Positions 26,283-35,003 of a stretch of 64,000 nucleotides of DNA are shown here, piece after piece. Every line of letters starts with the position of its first letter. Position 1 is the first letter of the stretch. The DNA is taken from positions 759,501 to 823,500 of the forward strand of contig BSDZ01000014.1 in the NCBI GenBank assembly GCA_030268105.1, read 5' to 3'. Source of the stretch: Volvox africanus. Taxonomy: Eukaryota; Chlorophyta; Chlorophyceae; Chlamydomonadales; Volvocaceae. A program made the translations under genes and the position numbers. The notes beneath the pieces were generated by a model. It had not been told where the DNA came from and ran no database searches. It was given only the letters and a program-made list of their open reading frames with translations.

Positions 26283-28670
26283 TTGCCGTGTGCGTTGAGC
26301 CGGCACGTCATGAAGGATCCGGGGATGCAGTCGTCTCCGATGTTGTTTGGACGTAAGGAGTATGCTGTTATGAAGCAAGCGGTGTTGACCCAATTGAAAA
26401 AGAAAACCTGTTCCAAGGCCATTGACTCCGATGAGGATCGTCGAGACCAAGTATCTGAAATGGCGGAGGAGAGAGCATATGGAATCATCTCCGAGTTCCT
26501 GAACCCCATGGATCGCCCTCAATACGCAGAATGCGAGTCTGCGTGGAACCTTTGGGAGGCCATCAGGGAGACATATGAACAAGTCACCAAGGCCAGTATC
26601 ATGGAAATATTTCATAAGTTGAAGAATTTCAAGATGCTTCCAAATGAGTCAATACAGGCTTACTTCACAAGATTCGTGATCTTGGATGGTGAAATGAAGG
26701 TGGCCGACGAGACGATCAGCCATAACTTGGCCATCAGCCACATCCTTGGTGGTCTTCGTAGTGAGTATTGCACCATCAGAACGGTTCTCACCCACGATTC
26801 CAACATCACCAAGTACCAACAGCTTCTGGCTCCATTGCTGACAGCGGAGAGCGACATCGCCCGCGGACAGCAAGAACATGAAGTCACAATAGCCAGCACA
26901 AGTTACGCCAACAACAACAATGATACCGGCCGAAGTGGCCGCGGCGGCCATAGGCGTCGCCATGGACGTGGCGGCGGTGGCGGCGGCAACCCACGTGTAG
27001 GTCGTGGCAGCCGTGGCCTACAATTCAACGACCGCAATGGCGGGAGTGTTTTCAAGGGCAAATGTTTTTATTGCAAAGAGCCGGGACACACGATCCAAAA
27101 TTGTTTGCAGCGCCAAGCCAATGAGGCAGCGCGGCGACAAGCTGGGCAGCAGCAGGCGCAGCCGCCGGGGCAGCGCCAGGTGCCGGGGCAGTATCGACAC
27201 CTCATCGCATCGATCAACTCATTTCTCCTGGGTCTGCAGATGGCTCCAGGAGAGTGGGTAGTGGACACTGGAGCGGAGGCTCATGTCACAACATCGTCAA
27301 ACGACTTGGTGGCTTTCACACCTGTGGAGGCGGCGTGTGATACAATCTTTTGCATGCGCTTAGTTCGTCCGTCGGGGATAGGGACGGTAACGTTTAGTTC
27401 TGTCCGTTATAATACAGACGTGACGGTGCAGCAGATCCACGTTGTCCCCGACGTACACATCAACTTATTTTCAGTCAAGGCCCTTCAACGGGAGCTGAAG
27501 CTTCCGGTGTGTGCAGTCCTGTCAACGGACAGCAAATCATACATAGAGATTGGAGGTGAGCCAGCGATTGAAGTGTACTCACGAGACGGAATGTTCCTTA
27601 TTCGTGATTTCACAAGAAATGGTTTGGTTCCGATGCGTAATGTTGCTACAGTTGAGGTCGCCCGGGATGAAGCCCAAAACAATCAAGGGGCACCCGCCAG
27701 TGGCAGTGGAGTGATCCGTGAACCCATCGTCCAAGGTGGAACGAAGTGGGTTCGCCTGTTTGGATCTGGTGTAAAGAGTTCCGTAGTTCGTGCGTTTGAA
27801 CGAGGTGCGTGGGAAAAGGTCAGGACTGAGATGACCCGTGCGGAGATTGGTGTAGCATCAGTTGCACGGAAGTCCTGTGAAGTAGATCTACGTCTTGCCC
27901 GTGCGAGGGTAGCGCGCGCAACTCTTTTACATCGGCGAATGGGTCACCTAGGGTATGGTAACTTACGAAAGCTCGTTTCGTCGGGCATGGTTACAGGTGC
28001 AGGGACATCTGAACTGGATGTGTTGGCGGGGAAGGAGGAGTTTTGCGAGCCCTGTGCACTAGGGATGCAGACCCGTCAACCGCATGCATCAACGGGCACT
28101 GTTACGAAGAACAGACTTGAGTTAGTGCATATGGACCTGTGTGGTCCGCTGTCTGTTGAATCGGCAGGCGGCAAATCGTACTTTGTGACATTTTATGATG
28201 ACTTTACCAAGTTTTCGTCTGTTAGCTTGGTTTCGCAAAAGTCAGAAGTGCCAAAAATCGTTCGCGAAGCTTTGGTGTTGTGGGAACGTCAGACTGGAGA
28301 TAAGGTCCAGCGTGTGCACACGGACCGAGGCACGGAGTACGTTAATAAGGAGTTATTGAATGTATTTCGTGAGTTTGGAATCTTCTGTGAGAAGACTGCC
28401 CCGTACAGTCCGGAGCAGAATGGTGCTGCTGAGCGTTTGAATAGGATATTGCTACAGAAGATGCGTGCAATGCTTATTGATTCAGGCTTTCCGATGCAGA
28501 TGTGGGGTGAAGCCTTGCTCACAGCCAATTTTCTACAAAATTTGTCTCCAACAGTAAATAGCGATTTGACGCCGTGGGAGCGTTTCACTGGCAGTAAGCC
28601 AGATCTGTCAAAATTGCGCGTCTTTGGGGTCGCGTGCATATGTGATGCTACCGCAGCGATAGCGCAGTAA
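26283..28670 (+). CDS. copia element 1 Gag-protease-integrase polyprotein (795 residues, cut short)
   Basis: The N-terminal third is a copia-type Gag (UBN2-like), followed by an Arg/Gly-rich linker and a CCHC zinc knuckle (CFYCKEPGHTIQNC, about residue 261). An aspartic protease follows, with active site VDTGAEAHVT near residue 326. The integrase has the HHCC zinc finger (HRRMGH...CEPC, from about residue 550) and a catalytic triad in HMDLCGP (about 617), HTDRGTEY (about 678) and QNGAAERLNR (about 716). The frame then shifts and stops at 28668-28670, before the end of the integrase. The start chosen is the first ATG after the primer-binding site. Confidence 0.9.
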   Translation: MPCALSRHVMKDPGMQSSPMLFGRKEYAVMKQAVLTQLKKKTCSKAIDSDEDRRDQVSEMAEERAYGIISEFLNPMDRPQYAECESAWNLWEAIRETYEQVTKASIMEIFHKLKNFKMLPNESIQAYFTRFVILDGEMKVADETISHNLAISHILGGLRSEYCTIRTVLTHDSNITKYQQLLAPLLTAESDIARGQQEHEVTIASTSYANNNNDTGRSGRGGHRRRHGRGGGGGGNPRVGRGSRGLQFNDRNGGSVFKGKCFYCKEPGHTIQNCLQRQANEAARRQAGQQQAQPPGQRQVPGQYRHLIASINSFLLGLQMAPGEWVVDTGAEAHVTTSSNDLVAFTPVEAACDTIFCMRLVRPSGIGTVTFSSVRYNTDVTVQQIHVVPDVHINLFSVKALQRELKLPVCAVLSTDSKSYIEIGGEPAIEVYSRDGMFLIRDFTRNGLVPMRNVATVEVARDEAQNNQGAPASGSGVIREPIVQGGTKWVRLFGSGVKSSVVRAFERGAWEKVRTEMTRAEIGVASVARKSCEVDLRLARARVARATLLHRRMGHLGYGNLRKLVSSGMVTGAGTSELDVLAGKEEFCEPCALGMQTRQPHASTGTVTKNRLELVHMDLCGPLSVESAGGKSYFVTFYDDFTKFSSVSLVSQKSEVPKIVREALVLWERQTGDKVQRVHTDRGTEYVNKELLNVFREFGIFCEKTAPYSPEQNGAAERLNRILLQKMRAMLIDSGFPMQMWGEALLTANFLQNLSPTVNSDLTPWERFTGSKPDLSKLRVFGVACICDATAAIAQ

Positions 28671-28671
28671 G

Positions 28672-29256
28672 TTGGATCCTGTTGCGGTGCAGGGCTATCT
28701 TGTGGGATATGAGCCAGGTTTTAGTGCATGGCGAGTTTGGGTTCCTTTGGATGGAACCATACATATCAGCACAGACGTCAAATTTGACGAATCAGCTCGC
28801 AAGCTTTCTACTTCTTCGAATACTGTCGACAAAACTACAGACTCGGACGAGGAGGAAGAACCAGATCAGTCCGACTCCGTCGCCCATCACTCCTTCGTGG
28901 ACTCCCCTGATCCATCTAATAGCAATAGTAATGGTGATGGTGGGCCTGAAGATGAAAATGAGGAGCTAGCAACTGATGCATCAGCGGAACCCGCACCTGT
29001 ACCAGTTCGCTCTTCTGGGCGTGTGAACAAGGGTAAGCAGCCTGAGCGGTTGAAGGACTTCGTTGTTGGTGCAACAGTTCCGATTTTGAGCCTTAAGTCT
29101 TTCGAGGTGCCAATTCCGGAGACGTATGAAGAAGCTATGTCCTCCCCGTATGCGCAGTGGTGGCGCGAGGCCATGGAGAGAGATAAAATCTCTGATGGTG
29201 AAGGGTACGTACTCCTTGGAGGAGGTGCCCCTAGGGATGCGTGCGTTGGGCGTTAA
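28672..29256 (+). pseudogene. copia element 1 integrase C-terminus and linker (frameshifted)
   Basis: This frame continues the polyprotein after a frameshift at about 28670. It holds the end of the integrase (VQGYLVGYEPGFSAWRVW, VKFDES), an acidic Asp/Glu/Ser linker and the start of the reverse-transcriptase region (PETYEEAMSSPYAQWWREAM). A second frameshift near 29190 moves the rest into another frame. Confidence 0.85.
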
Positions 29257-29737
29257 GTGGGTGTTCTCTGTTAAAACGGACAAGCATGGCGTGGTGGATC
29301 GCTTTAAGGCCCGCTTAGTGGTGAAAGGATATCTGCAACGCGAAGGCATTGATTTTGAGGACGTATTTGCACGTGGGAGTGTTGACGTTAGCAAGCATGC
29401 AACTTTACGAATCTTGCTAGCAATGGCCGCGACTGGAGACATGGAATTGCATCAGATGGACGTTGCCACTGCTTTCCTGAATGGTGATCTAGATGAGGTC
29501 ATCTACGTTAAGCAACCGCCGGGTTTCGAAGGAGGGCCTAAAATAGCAGCCCGTCTTCACAAGGCATTATATGGCTTACGTCAAGCCTCTCGTTCATGGT
29601 ATTACACTTTGCGTGAATACCTAATTTCAATAGGTTTTCGGGTGTCACAGGCTGATCCGAGGTTATTCATGCGTGAAGAAAATGGCGCATTAGTTTACCT
29701 GCTCATCTACGTTGACGATGTGTTGATCGCGTCATGA
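29126..29737 (+). pseudogene. copia element 1 reverse transcriptase, N-terminal part
   Basis: This encodes the copia RT_2 domain, with RALGVKWVFSVKTDKHG, RFKARLVVKGYLQREG, MDVATAFLNGDLDE and the polymerase active site YVDDVLIAS at its end. An in-frame TGA follows at 29735-29737 and the same frame continues afterwards, so the stop is a point mutation rather than a natural end. Confidence 0.88.
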
Positions 29738-29758
29738 AGTATTGAGGCACTTGCTAAG

Positions 29759-30583
29759 GTGAAATTGCAAATGATGACTCGATTTGAGATTCAAGACCTA
29801 GGCGAGGCAGAATATTTCCTAGGTATGGAGATCCGACGAGATTGGGAATTACGTCGCATTTGCCTTACACAGAACCGCTTGACTAATGGTTTGGTGGAGG
29901 AGTTCCGCATGAATGATGCCAAGCCGAAGCCGGTTCCCATGGCACCTGGAACTGTCCTACTGCAAACAAAGTCGGACGAGCGGTTGGAGTGCGAAAAATA
30001 CCCGTACAATGTGCTTGTTGGGAAATTGATATACATAGCGAGCTGTACGCGTCCGGACATTTCCCAAGCCGTGGGAGTGTTGACGAGGCACATGGCGTGC
30101 CCTGGATTAGTTCATTGGAAGGCAGCCAAAGAAGTAGTACGATACTTAGCTGGTACTGCGGATTTTGGTTTAGTCTTTGGAGGTAGTCGTATCAACGAAG
30201 GGCTCACGGGATTTAGTGATGCCGATCATGCGGGCTGTATGGATTCCCGCAAGTCTACCACTGGTTATGTTTTTACGCTTCACGGTGGAGCAGTTACATG
30301 GCCTAGCAAGCTTCAACGGAGCGCTGCTTTTTCGACTATGGAAGCTGAATATATGGCGGCGTCCGAGGCAACCAAGGAGGCGCTGTGGATGCGTCAACTC
30401 CTGTCGGACCTTGGATATGAGCTACGACCGACCAAGATTAACTGTGACAACCAGAGCAGTATCAAGGTCACTAAAAATCCGATTATTTCAATTAGGTCGA
30501 AGCATATCAGTGTTCGATATCATGCAGTTCGTGAGGCAGTTGCCTTTGGGTCAGTGATTATGGTTGATTGTCGCACCGACTGA
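29759..30583 (+). pseudogene. copia element 1 RT C-terminus and RNase H
   Basis: This is in frame with the preceding segment beyond the TGA stop. It contains the RT thumb region (LGEAEYFLGMEI), TRPDISQAVGVLTRHM and the copia-type RNase H with GFSDADHAGCMDSRKSTTGY, STMEAEYMAASEATKEALW and NCDNQSSIKV. It ends shortly before the polypurine tract and right LTR. Confidence 0.88.
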
Positions 30584-30659
30584 CAAAGCCGTTACCCATG
30601 AATGAGTTCGTGGAGCACCGTGGGAGCATGGGAGTTTGCGAGATCTGACCGCGTGGGAG

Positions 30660-30792
30660 TGTTAGAATTACGTTAATTAGTTCGTTCAGACTCGCAACAT
30701 GGTTTCTGCTAGTGAGCCAATGGCGGCTCTACCAAAGTTTACTTTCTTATCCTTGTAACGAATACGTGGTGTAGATCCACTTATTTCTAACA
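30660..30792 (+). repeat. right LTR of copia element 1
   Basis: This 133-bp LTR starts TGTTAGAA and ends TTCTAACA. It lacks 33 bp present in the left LTR, so the two have diverged since insertion. A purine-rich tract (GTGGGAG) precedes it, and the TSD AATAT follows at 30793-30797. Confidence 0.9.
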
Positions 30793-30797
30793 AATAT

Positions 30798-31874
30798 TTA
30801 TCTAGTAATGAACCTCCATAACCTCGCAATGACTCTGAGGACAGACTGTTATACCGTACAATAATATCATCAAGACTATTGTTAGGGACTGCTGCATAGC
30901 AAAGGTAACAAGGCCAATAAGAATGGTTGTGATACGTCATAAAGCAGTAAATAATACGATTTTGACCTTGACTGAAGCTCTTATGCTCATGCACGTGGTC
31001 ATTAACGAAGTCCGACTGAGCACCATGAATTTATTTTGACCTTTCAAACCAAATACTAGATGGTCTAAAAAATGCGCAATGCACCCCTATCATGACAAGC
31101 GAAATACCATGCGTTGCTGACCATGGTGGAGGGCTGATGGGATTGCCACGCCGGCTCCGATCTCCAATTTCATGTATGTTAGAGCGTCTAGCTCTAGAAT
31201 TCGTAGTAAGAGGTTGACCGAAGTAAACAAAGTCTCAGGACGGTTACGACCCGTCGAGCATAGGTTTCGTTCTTAGAATTCTAATCTCCTCCTAGCTTCC
31301 TCCCAAGGGCATTAAATGCTCTTGTTGCACAGGAGGCTGAAACGACTTCTGTACGGTTTGGTGTCTCCTCGCTTCGAAGGTTACCCTCAAAAGCCGAAGA
31401 GTCTTTCTAGCATCCAAGCGCTTCACCACTAGGCCTGGTCATTTTACGTTATAGCCCTTGTTAGACTATCTTTATGTAACATCACGAACATGAAATAAAC
31501 TTTCGTTTATTTCGCCTTAGATGCTACAACAATGTATTCCGCCATTCCTTGACAGCTAGAGGGCAAGAAAAAGCACATGCAGAAATACTGCATTCCGATT
31601 GCCAAATGGCCCCTGGATCACGTTAACGTATTGAGGAGAGGTCCCCTGTATGTTGACATGGAAACCAAGCGCCTTAGCTCAACAGGGGCCACAAGAACTG
31701 AATCAAAGACGGCCGGATATTCGGCATAGCGCGAACATACAGTTATCATTTGGAGACCCCTGCGGTTACGCTGCTGTCACACGTCGCTTACTGGAAAAAC
31801 TACTTAATAATGCTCATGTTATAAAATGGTATATCAGTTGGATATAGCGATCCATACTAGCAACAATCCCGCTG
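30798..31874. other. no gene recognised
   Basis: This should be the continuation of the starch synthase intron or its upstream region, but I found no GT5 N-terminal motif (KTGGLGD) on the minus strand. A possible tRNA-derived SINE lies at 31345-31440. Confidence 0.4.
31345..31440 (-). repeat. possible tRNA-derived SINE head
   Basis: On the minus strand the segment starting at about 31435 reads GGCCTAGTGGTGAAGCGCTT, resembling the D-arm and A-box of a tRNA. It has a loosely B-box-like GTAACCTTCGAAGC downstream. No complete cloverleaf could be drawn by eye, so this is a decayed tRNA or a SINE at best. Confidence 0.25.
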
Positions 31875-32056
31875 TTGTAGCTGTACTCGGCGGTAAGCTA
31901 TCGACCCGCGTTCGTACTGTTTGTAGTGCTATACGTGCAAGTATATGTGCCGACTCCAGAACGAACTATTCGGACTTCTTTACTATCAGATAATATGTAA
32001 CGTATACTTTCTCGTTATTACGTCAGGCTTCCTAATGTCTGATAGTCTACGTCTCA
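31875..32056 (+). repeat. putative left LTR of copia element 2
   Basis: A segment running from TGTTGTAGCTG to GTCTCA directly precedes a copia-type primer-binding site. The right boundary is set by that site. The left boundary is only a guess from the TG start. Confidence 0.4.
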
Positions 32057-32059
32057 ATA

Positions 32060-32071
32060 GGTTATGAGCCC
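32060..32071 (+). promoter_or_regulatory. copia element 2 primer-binding site
   Basis: GGTTATGAGCCC is the same anticodon-arm primer site as in element 1, three bases after the CA end of the presumed LTR. Confidence 0.7.
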
Positions 32072-32227
32072 TGGTCATCGTTGACCGCGGAGCCTGACAT
32101 CTTTTGCCCATTCTATTGTTGATCTTCGCGTTTATAGGTCTTCACAATGGGAAAGGATAGGCTGGACGAGCCATTGGACCTACACAACTACTCAACTTAG
32201 GGTTTTAGGGTTAAACTACGATTCCAA

Positions 32228-33199
32228 TTGTTGTGCGCGGAGCTTGGATACAGTCGCGCCCTGCTACAAGCACCAATTGCAGAAGCGGATGTCATCATCT
32301 CCGACAAGGTCAAGAGTGTGATGGCCAAGAACGTTAAAAACCACCACCTCCAAACAATTGTTCGGGCGGCAAATGCGAAGGCCGCCTGGGACGCTTGGGC
32401 GGCTACGTTCGCATCAACCTGCAACACGAGAAAGGTAGCACTACGACAGGAGCTAAGTGACTTTAAAATGGCTAATGGAGAGGAGCTGCCAATATATATC
32501 AGCCGCGCGCGACAGCTACAGTCGGACTTGCTGGATGTGGGACATGTAGTCGCAGACATGGAGCTCTCTACAATTGTCATCAGAGGACTTCCGAGCAAGT
32601 ATCATGTGGTAACAACAGCCCTGATAATGCGTGAAGGAGAGCTGGACTTCTCGCAAGTGGTCGCGGGACTCATGGCGTATGTGATACCAGACGATGACAA
32701 CAGGGAGTCATCATCCGCATACATCACGCACCGAAGTGGTGGCAACGCAAGCTCTACAGGCCGTAATCAACAAAGTAAGCAGAGGAGTAAGTCAAACGCT
32801 ATCTGTCATTACTGCGGCAAGCCAGGACATTTTATCGGAGTATGCAAGAAGCGCCTGGCAGACCAACAGCTAAACTATGGACGCGGCGGGGGCAACCTTC
32901 AGCACAGGGAACCCACAAAAATGGCGTATGCAGTTGAAAACGAGTCGCGGTCGAACGCCTGGCACCTGGACTCAGCGTCAGAATGGCATATCACCTACAA
33001 CTCGTCAGAGCTGGAGGACGTGAGAGCTGTGCAGCCAGAAGAAATGTTCACAGTGGTTGGCTATGATGGCTCCAGGTATAAGCTGACCCACGTAGGCCGT
33101 TACACCATGTGGAGTAACACCGTGAAGGGGCTGAAAATTGAGCTCAAGAACGTATATGTGGTGCCCAAGGCGACAGTTGATCTCAGCAGGGATCTTTGA
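32228..33199 (+). pseudogene. copia element 2 Gag with zinc knuckle and protease start (truncated)
   Basis: A copia Gag of a family distinct from element 1 (AWDAWAATFASTCNTRKVALRQEL, LPIYISRARQLQSDL) is followed by a CCHC knuckle CHYCGKPGHFIGVC and the protease region. The usual active site DSGA(T) reads DSAS here (WHLDSASEWHIT), so the catalytic context is altered. After a frameshift near 33190 a second frame continues (SAGIFDERGATIQLGHNKA) until a gypsy-type LTR cuts it off at 33268. Confidence 0.8.
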
Positions 33200-33267
33200 T
33201 GAGCGTGGCGCCACCATTCAGCTGGGCCACAACAAAGCACTCGTGCAAGCAAAGGGGAGGACAATCC

Positions 33268-33716
33268 TGTTGTACGCGGGTTCGATCGCCGTTTATACCA
33301 AAGTAGACTGCAACCCATTTGAGCATCATGAAGCATGATATGATTATTTTAGCATGATATATTTGAGTATATCTAGCTAATCAGGCACGTTGCATTATCA
33401 TCTACGACGTCACGCTGTCGGTCAACATGTTTGACTCGAGGCTGATAATTAATGCGCGATCTATCCATTGGCATTTTATATCACGTAATAATACTTTAAA
33501 TATTATTACCTCATTTACCTCATAAACCATATGCGTATGCGAGAATGCGACGATCGCGATGGTTGGATCAGCAACCGAATATCGATATTCGGACCTTCGC
33601 ATACTGCATGCGTTGCATCCATTAATATCACGGATGACACGATATTTAGAACAGTGCTACGAAGGTACTCACACTTGAGATCGGAATCCAGTGAGACCTG
33701 TACTGCACATCGGTAT
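33268..33716 (+). repeat. gypsy-family LTR copy A, left part (split by DIRS-type element)
   Basis: This begins TGTTGTACGCG at the break in the copia gag and matches the LTRs at 39781, 50833 (reverse) and 63408. It is interrupted after CATCGGTAT by the tyrosine-recombinase element. The LTR sequence resumes at about 38452 with ACGTGATAGGTG. It carries the 18-bp palindrome CCGAATATCGATATTCGG at 33575-33592. Confidence 0.82.
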
Positions 33717-33869
33717 TGCGGGCTATGTGTAGCTTAAGCCGGGTTAGCTGCGGTACAGGACCTTACGTCCGATGAGTGGTACGACTCGAGGAGGGTGATC
33801 CGTGTCCTCAGGTTCGCTATAAGTAGCACTCGCTAGCTTTATTACTTATCTTGTTTTTGTTGTTCAGCT
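33717..33869 (+). repeat. A1 split direct repeat
   Basis: This left terminal repeat runs from TGCGGGCTATGTG to TTGTTGTTCAGCT. It is nearly identical to A2 at 38135-38287. A short perfect hairpin (TGTTCAGC-TTGC-GCTGAACA) follows at 33861-33880. Confidence 0.9.
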
Positions 33870-33986
33870 TGCGCTGAACAACTAAACAGGTCCCGCACCT
33901 TAGGCGCGCTTTCTGTTAGTAACCGCTGTGCCTTCGGCTCTTCAGCAAGACTCTTAGAGTTCAGTACCCGCTGTGGGACATAATAT

Positions 33987-35000
33987 TTGGTTGCCATCAT
34001 CGGTGGCAAATTTGGCATCCAGTCTGCTCATCTTCGTGTGGTCGGCGGTTATGCTTGTGAAGTAACTGCCATGACGCCCGAACAATACTTCTCTCAGCAT
34101 TCTGGACCAATGAGCGGCGGTAACACGCCTCTCGGAGCAGTGCATCCGGGCTTGATGCCTAGGCAGATATTGGCTCAAGGCGCGCCAGGGGGACCAGACA
34201 TCGTCGGCATGCTGTCACAAATGCAGCAGGACTTAGCCAGTGTCAATGCCCGACTCAACAGTCAAGGTGCGACGTCTGGCCCTGAGTTTGACCTGCGTGC
34301 ATTGCTAGAGGAATACGCATCGCCACAAGTGCAACGGTCACCTAGCGGCGCCCGGTACCCGTTTCCTGACTTTCTCCTTCACAATTTACCGGGGACCATG
34401 TCTGCTGACAACCTGGTATTACACAACTACCGTGGGATCCCGGAATGGCAGCACTTGGAGCAGGCGCAGAGGGGTCATCCGGATCGCGCCGGATCGCTCG
34501 TTTACGAGATGAGCATTCTGCTCACTCTACTTAGCGTGGTTGAGTTAGTTCGTTCCGGATTATCCATTATTCGGCGCTTTATAGGCCACTGTAACCTTCG
34601 ACAGGATTGGTTGGTTGCGCTATCATGTGCTTGTGACACCCTGCTTTATGATGTTGCCTGGATGTATAACATCATTTCGGCCCTATAATTTAGCCGTAGG
34701 GGCCGCGATGGTCTCGTCGCACTCCATCAGCGCTATTTCGCCCAGTCGGAACGTCCGTTACTGGATGACGTTACTCGGGAGTTTGATGCAGAGTACGCGA
34801 AGGCTAGAGCAAAGGTGACCCTTAGGTCTTTAGCTGAGCAGGAGGTTCATCGGAGCAGCAATAGGGAACAGTTCCGTGGGCACGGTGGCCTTGGCCGCCG
34901 GGGTCGTGGACGTGGCATCAGTGGTCGTGTTGTTCAGCCTGCACGCGCCATCACGGCTGCTGGTGCCTTGGCCCAGACGGGGTCGGGGCAGGGCCATTAG
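33987..35000 (+). pseudogene. Gag-like ORF of the tyrosine-recombinase retrotransposon, one in-frame stop
   Basis: One frame runs from about 33987 to the stop at 34998-35000 and is broken only by a TAA at 34686-34688. The first part has MLSQMQQDLASVNARLNSQG, a typical N-terminal feature of DIRS-group Gag. The second part resumes with RRGRDGLVALHQRYFAQSE and ends in a basic Gly/Arg-rich tail (GRRGRGRGISGR) suited to RNA binding. It ends three bases before the start of the pol frame. A better start may be the ATG at about 34071 (MTPEQYFSQH). Confidence 0.7.
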
Positions 35001-35003
35001 ATC

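Larger units (their letters stand above)
26072..30792 (+). mobile_element. Ty1/copia LTR retrotransposon (element 1), full length but inactive
   Basis: Both LTRs, the primer-binding site, gag-pol and flanking 5-bp duplications (AATAT) are present in a 4.7-kb element. The domain order is gag, protease, integrase, reverse transcriptase, RNase H, which defines the copia superfamily. The reading frame is broken by frameshifts near 28670 and 29190 and by a TGA at 29735-29737, so this copy cannot move by itself. It lies antisense in an intron of the starch synthase gene. Confidence 0.93.

Noticed and set aside
32197..32598. 133-codon minus-strand frame opposite the copia gag
   Set aside because: It lies wholly antisense to a recognisable Gag and has no motif of its own.
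33402..33602. 66-codon frame also seen at 50499-50699
   Set aside because: Both are the same segment of the gypsy-family LTR; open by chance within a repeat.
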